DNA from: Holophagales bacterium UBA5704 | Lineage (GTDB): Bacteria > Acidobacteriota > Thermoanaerobaculia > Multivoradales > UBA5704 | Length of the DNA: 21,695 nt | NCBI GenBank assembly: GCA_002420005.1 | Contig: DIHE01000094.1 | Coordinates: forward strand, 1 to 21,695 | Direction of reading: 5' to 3' | Shown here: positions 16,711-21,695 of the stretch, one piece after another | Layout of the letters: each line of letters starts with the position of its first letter | Numbering within the stretch: position 1 is the stretch's first letter | Notes under the pieces: model-generated | The model's database searches: none | Told to the model about the DNA's origin: nothing | What the model saw: only the letters and a program-made list of their open reading frames with translations | Made by a program: the position numbers and the translations under genes

Positions 16711-17496
16711 TCAAGCGGCCACGCGCCGGCGCCGGCTGAACATGTGCAGCAGCGCCCAGCAGCCCACCGCCGCCGCCAGATGCTTGAGAGGATGGCCGCT
16801 CACCGTGCCGCCCAAGGCGCGGTAGATCTCGTGGTCCCACATTTCGAAGGCCTTGGCAGAGCCATAGGCGGCGAGGGCGAGAAACACCCAGACGCCCCCC
16901 GTGTAGCGAGGCCGGTAGAAGGCCATGAGCAGGGGAATGAGCAGGAGCGGGAAAAACTGCACGAGGGCATAGAGCCGCAGGTCCCCCGCGCCGCGCAGCT
17001 CGCCGGCATACCAGAAGAGGACGCTGGAAACGCCGATGCCGAGGAGCGGCCAGAGCAGCAACCGGTAGGCATGCCGGCCGAGCCGCTCGCCGACGATGCC
17101 GGCGAAGAATCCCATGAAGCCGAGCGTCATCGGCAGCCGGTCCCAGACCAGCGAGGCATTGTCCGGACGCAGGTGGTACCACGCCGAGCCGAAGCCCGTC
17201 AGGAAAATGCCGAGAAACAGCAACAGCCACGCCGCCGTCTCGCTCATCTCCGCCGCACCCGCAGGCTCCACCAGCCGCCGCCGCAGGCGCAGCAGCCCTA
17301 CGCCGCCGATCACCAGAAACGGCAGGTTGGAGACGACGTTCAGGAAATTGGGGACGCCGAGAAACGCCCGGGTGTCCGCGAACCGGTGATAGGCCGGGTC
17401 CTGCGGAATCGGCGGCTGGCTGAACACCACCGCCGCCGAGAGCGCGGTCACCCCCAGCAGGGCGAGCAGGCGGAAGCGGGTGGCGCGGGTGGTCAC
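16711..17496 (-). CDS. Ceramidase-like integral membrane hydrolase (CREST superfamily)
   Basis: The 261-residue product has about seven hydrophobic segments and the residues of the alkaline ceramidase/CREST superfamily. NFLNVVSNLPFLVIG lies at 50-64 after the luminal-type FADTRAF. Ser104 and His108 occur in GSAWYHL, Asp119 in WDRLPMT, and His235 and His239 in GHPLKHL near the end. In this family the Ser, Asp and three His ring a membrane-embedded Zn site that cleaves amides or similar bonds; the substrate here is unknown and need not be ceramide. I take GTG 17496, 2 nt after the stop of the CDGSH gene; a TTG at 17502 overlapping that stop is nearly as good. Neither has a Shine-Dalgarno, so translation is probably coupled to the iron-sulphur protein upstream. 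It ends 8 bp from the convergent outer-membrane protein gene. Confidence 0.85.
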   Translation of the reverse strand: MTTRATRFRLLALLGVTALSAAVVFSQPPIPQDPAYHRFADTRAFLGVPNFLNVVSNLPFLVIGGVGLLRLRRRLVEPAGAAEMSETAAWLLLFLGIFLTGFGSAWYHLRPDNASLVWDRLPMTLGFMGFFAGIVGERLGRHAYRLLLWPLLGIGVSSVLFWYAGELRGAGDLRLYALVQFFPLLLIPLLMAFYRPRYTGGVWVFLALAAYGSAKAFEMWDHEIYRALGGTVSGHPLKHLAAAVGCWALLHMFSRRRRVAA

Positions 17497-17498
17497 CG

Positions 17499-18146
17499 TC
17501 AAGAGGTGAAGCCGATGCGCTTGTGGCTGCCGTCGCAGAACGGCTTGTCGCCGGAGGCACCGCAGCGGCAGGCGGCGGCGCGCGTGCAGGGGGCTTCCGT
17601 CCCCTCGGCGGCACGGAGGGTGAACGCTCCCTGCAGGAGGAGCGGGCCGTCGGGCAGGCAGACCACGCGCAGCGGGGCCCCCTCCGCCGGTTCTCCGGGC
17701 TGGGCCGGCAGCTTCGCCCAGGACCCCAGGTCCTGGAAACCGGCTCCGCCGTGCGAGTTGTCGCAATACGGCTTATTCTTCGAGGCTCCGCAGCGGCAGA
17801 GCGCGACGCGGGTGTCCGTGGCCACCACGGTGCCGTCCGCGGCGGCGATCTCGATCCGGCCGCGGGCGTAGAGCGGACCATGCGGCACCAGGGTCACCTG
17901 GTTCTCCGCCGGCACCGGCTCGGCCGCAGCCCGTTGCGCCGGCTCGAAATGCAGCGCCCCGGTCGGGCAGCGCGCCACCACCGCGGCGATCTCCTCCGCC
18001 CCGGCGGCATCCGGCCGCACCCAGGGGCGCGCCTTCGAGTCGAACACCGCCGGCAAGCCGCGCACACACTCGGCGGCATGAATGCACCGTTTCAGATCGA
18101 ACGTCACGGCGCCCTCGCGCCCTTCATACCTGTGAAGCTGGCTCAT
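17499..18146 (-). CDS. Iron-sulphur protein: Fer4_19 domain plus two CDGSH domains
   Basis: The 215-residue, soluble product has three predicted cluster-binding parts. The N-terminal part resembles the divergent mono-cluster ferredoxin family Fer4_19, with Cys21, Cys27 and Cys60 in RCIHAAEC and CPTGAL; only three Cys are visible. Two CDGSH-type zinc-finger-like domains follow, each with the Cys3His set for a [2Fe-2S] cluster: Cys117, Cys119, Cys128, His132 and Cys193, Cys195, Cys204, His208. Such proteins are thought to act in electron transfer or iron-sulphur handling; the exact partner is unknown. ATG 18146 is preceded by GGGGAG with a 5-nt spacer. A longer in-frame extension upstream is Arg/Gly-rich and crosses the neighbouring gene, so I reject it. 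The stop lies 2 bp before the ceramidase-like start, so the two form an operon. Confidence 0.92.
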   Translation of the reverse strand: MSQLHRYEGREGAVTFDLKRCIHAAECVRGLPAVFDSKARPWVRPDAAGAEEIAAVVARCPTGALHFEPAQRAAAEPVPAENQVTLVPHGPLYARGRIEIAAADGTVVATDTRVALCRCGASKNKPYCDNSHGGAGFQDLGSWAKLPAQPGEPAEGAPLRVVCLPDGPLLLQGAFTLRAAEGTEAPCTRAAACRCGASGDKPFCDGSHKRIGFTS

Positions 18147-18152
18147 ACGGTC

Positions 18153-18189
18153 TCCCCGGCCCCCCGGCCGATGAACGGCTTCAGTATAC
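18153..18189. repeat. Copy A of a shared upstream element
   Basis: The stretch ccgatgaacggcttcagtat and the following ac (18168-18189) matches 20309-20330 at 21 of 22 positions. A looser C-rich match extends to 18153. It fills most of the 50-bp divergent gap between the CDGSH gene and the beta-propeller gene. Read on the minus strand it starts with a TATACT hexamer followed by GAAGCCGTTCATCGG, so it may be a promoter with a conserved 5' leader. Confidence 0.65.
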
Positions 18190-18190
18190 T
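18183..18190. promoter_or_regulatory. Palindromic double -10 (AGTATACT) serving both directions
   Basis: AGTATACT is its own reverse complement, so TATACT occurs on both strands (plus 18185-18190, minus 18188-18183). On the plus strand it ends 6 bp before ATG 18197, a leaderless spacing. On the minus strand it lies 36 bp before ATG 18146, with a Shine-Dalgarno in between. No -35 on either side. Confidence 0.45.
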
Positions 18191-18196
18191 GCGCCC

Positions 18197-19459
18197 ATGA
18201 TGCGCCGCTTTCTCTGGATTCTCGCGCTTTTCGCCGCCGTGCCCGCCTGGGGCCAGGAGGATGGCCAGGCCGCCCTCCGGGCACAGCTCGCCCGCATCGC
18301 GGAGCTGCGGACCAGCCGCCCGGGCGACGGGCTGTTGGCGTACTACCAGGCCCTCACCCATGCCGCTCTGGGCGACAAGGGTGCGGCGCTGGCGCAGCTG
18401 CGCGGGCTCCTGGGCCGGCATCTCGGCCTGATCCCCGCTCCCGGCCTGGGATTCGAAGGCCTCTGGGAGGACGCCGACTTCCAGGCGGTTCGCCGGCAGC
18501 TCGAAGCGGAGGAGGAACGGACCCCGGACGCCCCGGTGGCGATCCGGCTCACCGATCCGAAGCTGATTCCCGAGGGAATCGCCTGGGACGGCAAGGGCCG
18601 GCGCTTCTTCCTGGGGAGCATTGCGCAGCGCAAGATCCTCACCGTCGACCCCCGCGGCAGGACACGGAATTTCTCGCGCACCCGCGACCATCTCGACGCC
18701 GTGCTGGGTCTCGCCGTGGACGCACAACGCAACCGCCTGTACGCCGTCAGTACCAACGGCTTCGAAGCCGCGGCGGCCACGGCGCGGCGCAATGCCGTCG
18801 TCGCCTATGACCTGCGCAGCCGGCGCCGGATCGCCCGCTTCGACATCGCGGAAGCCTTGCAGCTCAATGACGTCGCCGTCGCGCCGGATGGCACGGTTTA
18901 TGTGAGCGATTCGGCCGCCGGCAGCGTGTACCGGCTGCCACCCGGTGCCCGCGATTTTGTGCCGCACGGGAAGACGGGCGCCTTGCCAGGGGCCAACGGT
19001 CTCGCCGTGGCGCCCGATGGCAAGCTGTACGTCACCCTCGACACCGGAATCGCCCTGATGGAGGGAGGAACCCTGCAACGCCTGTCGCAGCCGGACACCG
19101 TCGTGACCGGCTGCCTGGACGGCCTCTACTGGTACGAGGGCGATCTCCTCGGCATCCAGAACGGCTGCAATCCGGGCCGGGTGGTCCGCATCCGGCTGGG
19201 CGAGCAGGGCCGGCAGATCGTGGGGCTGCAGGTTCTCCAGTCCCACCATCACGCCGCCTTCGACGAGCCGACCACCGGCGCCCTGGCGGACGGCGCGCTC
19301 TACGTCATCGCCAACTCCTACGTGGGCCGCCATCAACCCGACGGCAGCCTCAAGGACCCGGCCACCCTGCAACCCACCGCGCTGGTCGCCGTGCCACCGG
19401 CACCCGCCACGGCGGCTCCCGCCTCGCCGCCACTCGGCCCTCCGCGACGGCGCCGTTGA
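18197..19459 (+). CDS. Secreted beta-propeller protein, SMP-30/gluconolactonase-like
   Basis: The 420-residue product has a Sec signal (MMRRFLWILALFAAVPAWG, cleavage near 19). A helical, TPR-like stretch follows (about 24-105: ALTHAALGDKGAALAQLRGLL). From about 115 to 390 there are repeated strand patterns of a six-bladed propeller: IPEGIAWDGKGRRFFLGS, DAVLGLAVDAQRNRLYAVS, LNDVAVAPDGTVYVSDS, GANGLAVAPDGKLYVTLD and GCLDGLYWYEGDLLGIQNG. The Asn/Asp/Glu at blade tops resemble the SMP-30/gluconolactonase/NHL group, whose members bind a divalent metal and act on lactones or simply bind ligands. No specific activity can be assigned. The C-terminus is Pro/Ala-rich and ends in basic residues. The start is ATG 18197 or the adjacent ATG 18200, without a Shine-Dalgarno. 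It is divergent from the CDGSH gene and ends 17 bp from the next convergent gene. Confidence 0.82.
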   Translation: MMRRFLWILALFAAVPAWGQEDGQAALRAQLARIAELRTSRPGDGLLAYYQALTHAALGDKGAALAQLRGLLGRHLGLIPAPGLGFEGLWEDADFQAVRRQLEAEEERTPDAPVAIRLTDPKLIPEGIAWDGKGRRFFLGSIAQRKILTVDPRGRTRNFSRTRDHLDAVLGLAVDAQRNRLYAVSTNGFEAAAATARRNAVVAYDLRSRRRIARFDIAEALQLNDVAVAPDGTVYVSDSAAGSVYRLPPGARDFVPHGKTGALPGANGLAVAPDGKLYVTLDTGIALMEGGTLQRLSQPDTVVTGCLDGLYWYEGDLLGIQNGCNPGRVVRIRLGEQGRQIVGLQVLQSHHHAAFDEPTTGALADGALYVIANSYVGRHQPDGSLKDPATLQPTALVAVPPAPATAAPASPPLGPPRRRR

Positions 19460-19476
19460 CGCCTCGGCAGGTACCG

Positions 19477-20250
19477 CTAGTAGGCCATGTAGCTTGCCAT
19501 CGGATTTCGTACGACCGCCGTGTAGCCCCAGGCAACGCCGGAGAGGAAAAGCACGAACGGCAAGCAGACATAGAGGGCGAGCAGCCAGCGCCAGCGACGC
19601 AGGCGTGCCAGGTGCAGCGCAGCGAGCAGGTAACCACAGCAGAGAGCAGCCAGCGAGTACTCGAGAACCACCCGCGATTCCGAGTCTCCGAGCCCCTCAT
19701 ACCAGTCCCGAGCGAAATATCTCAGAGCATGGACACCGAGGACGAATCGCCGTGCAGCACTATGAACGAGCGTCTCAGGCGGAATCGGGTCGTGGCGGGT
19801 CGAGAGCTGGACGGGGGGACCGAGTGATTTCCGGTCTTCGTACGACAGGTCCTCTGTGGTGGGCGAACAAATGGTGGCGCTCCAGCGGGACCGATCCGCC
19901 GGGTCCTGAACGGCGAAGACCGTATAGACCTGGCCCCAGGTAAACCGGAAAGAACAGTTGCCGGCCGCGTCCAGCAGCGTCAGTCTGTCTTCGATGGCGC
20001 CTTTCCACCGCGCGTCAACCCTGAACGTGTAGGAGTTGCCGATCGTCTCCAGGTCCCCGATGCGAAAGAAGACCGGCCATACGTTGGTGACAGTGCCTTC
20101 GAACACGGCATCGGCTCGGGCGAGCCCTTCGAGTGGCGTGAGGACCTTTCCGCAACTACAGCCGCACGCGGGGTGCGCGGCCAGAAAAACCGGAACCACC
20201 AGGAGCAGAAGACTGCATGGGATCCGTGCGTTCGTCTTTCGCGCCTGCAT
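19477..20250 (-). CDS. TIMP/netrin-like secreted protein with C-terminal membrane segments
   Basis: The 257-residue product has a signal peptide (MQARKTNARIPCS, then LLLLVVPVFLAAH). The mature end begins with the Cys-rich run CGCSCG (29-34). Segment ARADAVFEGTVTNVWP follows, then an alternating strand pattern including FRVDARWKGAIEDRLTLLDAAGNCSF, FTWGQVYTVFAV and SATICSPTT. This layout (CxC at the mature N-terminus, V-F-x-G-x-V strand, C..F..G..Y and a later Cys) is that of the OB-fold TIMP/netrin-like domain. From about 185 to 255 there are two or three membrane helices (YSLAALCCGYLLAALHLA; LLALYVCLPFVLFLSGVAWGY), which is not part of the core domain. Function in bacteria is not established; protease inhibition cannot be assumed. 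ATG 20250 is chosen for the signal peptide; an upstream extension crosses the shared repeat and is rejected. Confidence 0.75.
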   Translation of the reverse strand: MQARKTNARIPCSLLLLVVPVFLAAHPACGCSCGKVLTPLEGLARADAVFEGTVTNVWPVFFRIGDLETIGNSYTFRVDARWKGAIEDRLTLLDAAGNCSFRFTWGQVYTVFAVQDPADRSRWSATICSPTTEDLSYEDRKSLGPPVQLSTRHDPIPPETLVHSAARRFVLGVHALRYFARDWYEGLGDSESRVVLEYSLAALCCGYLLAALHLARLRRWRWLLALYVCLPFVLFLSGVAWGYTAVVRNPMASYMAY

Positions 20251-20292
20251 AGAGGAGCTTTCCAGCCGTCCGAGGGTCTCGCCCACCTTTCC

Positions 20293-20330
20293 TCCCTGGC
20301 CCCTCCGACCGATGAGCGGCTTCAGTATAC
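20293..20330. repeat. Copy B of a shared upstream element
   Basis: Matches copy A at 21 of 22 positions over 20309-20330, with a looser C-rich flank back to 20293. As in copy A, the minus strand reads TATACT, then GAAGCCGCTCATCGG, then a G-rich run, and leads to a minus-strand gene (ATG 20250, 73 bp after the hexamer). Confidence 0.65.
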
Positions 20331-20364
20331 GGCGCTCCCCCGGTCTCGCCACGCCCTTCTCCCG

Positions 20365-20373
20365 TGCTATCGT
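20365..20373 (+). promoter_or_regulatory. Extended -10 promoter for the TPR gene
   Basis: TG, one base, then TATCGT (20368-20373) fits TGNTANNNT. The TTG start is 58 bp downstream behind a good Shine-Dalgarno. No clear -35. Confidence 0.38.
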
Positions 20374-20431
20374 CCTGTCGATCTCTCGATCATCTGGGAC
20401 GACCGGTCCCAGGCACGGAAGGGAGCACGGA

Positions 20432-21695
20432 TTGCGGACCCCGGTCCTCCTTGTGGCGTTCCTCGCGGCCAGCCTCCTGGCCGCTCCGGCTCAAGCCGCG
20501 GTGTCCCCACCCGACCGCGCCGCCGAGAACCGGGCGCTCGTCCAGCGGCTCGTGCTCGACCGCGCGGCGGCGGTCGCCAGAGTCCAGCGCCTCGCGGACG
20601 AGCGGGAAGAGCAGCTCTTCGCGGAGCTTGCCGCCAAGGACCGCCGCCTGCGGGCGGAGCAGGCCACCCGCAAGGCGGCGCAAGCCGAGCTGGCCGCGGT
20701 CACCGCCGAGCGCCAGCGCCTTGTGGACGAAATCGCCGCCCGCAACCGCCAGTTCGCCGCAGAGATCGAGGACTACCGCCGCCAGGTCGCCTCGATCGCC
20801 GACTCTCCGGACCCGCGCAGGCGCGAAGCCCTGAAACGCTTTGCCGAAGGGGATCGCGAGATCCGCGACGAAAGCTTCGCCACCCTGGTCGCGATTCAAA
20901 AGGCCGAGACGAAAGCGGCCGCCGCCGGCTGGCGCGAGATCGCCGCCCTCGCCCAGGACCGCAAGGATCGCGGCGAAATGGGGACCGCCGAGGTGATCCC
21001 GCTTTACGAAACGGCTCAGGCCACAGATCCCGACTACACCTGGGGCTGGATCGAGCTGCGGCGGCTCTACCAGGAAGCCGGCCGCCTGCCGGAGGCACGC
21101 CACGCAGCACAGCAGGCCCTGGCGCAAGCCCAGGATGATCGGGACAGGACCGTTGCGGGAATGGAGCTCGGGAGCGTGCTGGTCGCAATGGGGGACCTGG
21201 CCGGCGCGCGAAATCGCTTCGAGGAGGCCCTCGAGATCGCCGAACGGCTGGCCGCGGACAACCCCACCAGCGCACCCGTGCAGAGGCTCCTCAGCTCCAG
21301 CCTCTGCAAGCTTGGAGATGCGCTGGTCCTTAAGGGAGATCTGGCGGGCGCCCGGAACCACTTCGAGGCGGCCCTCAAGATCGCCGAACGGCTGGCTGCG
21401 GATCATCCCGGCAGCTCCCAAGCACAGGGAGACCTCAGCGTAAGCCTCAACAAGCTCGGGGAGGTGCTGGTCACCGAGGGAGATCTGGCAGGCGCCCGGA
21501 ACCACTTCGAGAGGGCACTGCAGACTCGCGAGCGGCTGGCTGCGGACAACCCCACCAGCGCACAAGCACAGAGAAACCTCAACATCAGCCTGGAGAAACT
21601 AGGGGACTTGCTGGTCGCAGCGGGAGATCTGGCGGGCGCCCGAAAGCGTTTCGAAGAGGCCCTCAAGATCGCCGAGCGGCTGGCCGCGGACAACC
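20432..21695 (+). CDS. Secreted coiled-coil and TPR-repeat protein, cut by window edge
   Basis: An open frame from TTG 20432 runs off the right edge, giving 421 visible residues. GGGAG at 20421-20425 lies 6 nt before the TTG, and a signal peptide begins right there (basic Arg2, then VLLVAFLAASLLAAPAQA, cleavage near residue 22), so the TTG start is well supported. Residues about 30-130 form a long charged coiled coil (Glu/Arg/Ala/Leu heptads). Residues about 130-245 are helical with one TPR-like hairpin (YTWGWIELRRLYQEAGRLPEARHAAQQAL). From residue 246 come 48-residue TPR-type repeats, each with LGDxLVxxGDLAGARxxFEEAL and ERLAADNPTSAQAQ. The repeats resemble those found in large bacterial TPR scaffold proteins, sometimes fused to CHAT or kinase domains, but no such domain is visible here. 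The signal peptide points to a periplasmic or secreted scaffold; the partner is unknown and the C-terminus is missing. Confidence 0.85.
   Translation, partial: MRTPVLLVAFLAASLLAAPAQAAVSPPDRAAENRALVQRLVLDRAAAVARVQRLADEREEQLFAELAAKDRRLRAEQATRKAAQAELAAVTAERQRLVDEIAARNRQFAAEIEDYRRQVASIADSPDPRRREALKRFAEGDREIRDESFATLVAIQKAETKAAAAGWREIAALAQDRKDRGEMGTAEVIPLYETAQATDPDYTWGWIELRRLYQEAGRLPEARHAAQQALAQAQDDRDRTVAGMELGSVLVAMGDLAGARNRFEEALEIAERLAADNPTSAPVQRLLSSSLCKLGDALVLKGDLAGARNHFEAALKIAERLAADHPGSSQAQGDLSVSLNKLGEVLVTEGDLAGARNHFERALQTRERLAADNPTSAQAQRNLNISLEKLGDLLVAAGDLAGARKRFEEALKIAERLAADN
21167..21695 (+). repeat. 144-bp tandem repeats coding for TPR units
   Basis: Units start at 21167, 21311, 21455 and 21599, each 144 bp (48 codons); the last is cut by the window edge. 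DNA identity is high in the segment gatctggcgggcgcccg and in the Glu-Arg-Leu-Ala-Ala-Asp codons, lower in the Ser/Leu-rich linker. The even period and near-identical segments point to recent unit duplication or gene conversion within the gene. Confidence 0.85.

Larger units (their letters stand above)
20251..20431. other. Divergent intergenic region with repeat copy B
   Basis: A 181-bp gap between the TIMP-like gene (minus) and the TPR gene (plus). It holds copy B of the shared element (20293-20330), a minus-strand TATACT at 20329-20324, the extended -10 at 20365-20373 and the Shine-Dalgarno of the TPR gene at 20421-20425. I see no further gene in it. Confidence 0.6.

Noticed and set aside
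15362..17881. An 839-codon minus-strand frame across the SDR, outer-membrane and ceramidase genes
   Set aside because: It overlaps three recognised genes in other frames and has shadow-type composition.
18147..18284. N-terminal extension of the CDGSH protein
   Set aside because: Arg/Gly-rich, overlaps the shared repeat and the divergent gene; GGGGAG before ATG 18146 supports the shorter form.
20251..20352. N-terminal extension of the TIMP-like protein
   Set aside because: It translates the shared repeat element and would bury the signal peptide; the similar repeat upstream of the CDGSH gene is clearly non-coding.

Overview
The window is a 21.7-kb, densely packed, high-GC piece of a bacterial chromosome. 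Every gene I accept uses mostly G or C at third codon positions. The envelope is Gram-negative in type: there is a putative outer-membrane barrel lipoprotein and several proteins with Sec signal peptides. The mix of families (long repeat-rich TPR protein, CDGSH protein, DUF433/DUF5615 pair, many unannotated secreted proteins) recalls Acidobacteriota such as Thermoanaerobaculia. This placement is inference from gene content only; there is no rRNA or other marker here. I see no tRNA, rRNA, IS element, phage gene or CRISPR array.

Layout from left to right. (1) 1-260: 5' part of an unrecognised minus-strand gene, followed by a 261-bp gap holding a 42-bp tandem repeat built on a perfect 16-bp palindrome. 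(2) 522-2077, minus strand: an aldose 1-epimerase-like protein behind a secreted SnoaL/DUF4440-like protein. (3) 2211-3786, plus strand: a small conserved-looking protein and a DEAD-box RNA helicase. (4) 3799-9610, minus strand: urocanate hydratase (hutU), then 13 bp later a 1365-residue NtrY-like sensor kinase with about 13 membrane segments and three extracytoplasmic parts. (5) 9634-10221, minus strand: a DUF433 antitoxin / DUF5615 PIN-like toxin pair. (6) 10304-14836, plus strand: a three-gene operon of a secreted M42-type peptidase with a degenerate duplicate domain, nicotinate phosphoribosyltransferase and nicotinamidase; the last two form the nicotinamide-to-NaMN salvage route to NAD. 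(7) 14844-15539, minus strand: a TIP30/HTATIP2-like NAD(P)-binding protein. (8) 15614-16702, plus strand: an unrecognised outer-membrane lipoprotein. (9) 16711-18146, minus strand: a three-domain iron-sulphur protein (Fer4_19 plus two CDGSH) coupled to a ceramidase-like (CREST) membrane hydrolase. (10) 18197-19459, plus strand: a secreted beta-propeller protein. (11) 19477-20250, minus strand: a TIMP/netrin-like secreted membrane protein. (12) 20432 to the right edge, plus strand: a secreted coiled-coil/TPR protein with a 144-bp tandem repeat, starting at TTG and running off the window.

Two patterns cut across the genes. All four convergent gene pairs are separated by only 7-17 bp, leaving no room for ordinary intrinsic terminators. 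Several genes have a TANNNT -10-like hexamer only 6-8 bp before the start codon and no ribosome binding site, which suggests leaderless transcripts; others have an extended -10 (TGNTANNNT) further upstream plus a clear Shine-Dalgarno. I found no multi-gene defence or biosynthetic system that I can call new. The best leads are the M42 pseudo-enzyme fusion in the NAD-salvage operon, the oversized kinase next to hutU, the leaderless promoter set, and the shared 22-bp element at 18168 and 20309.
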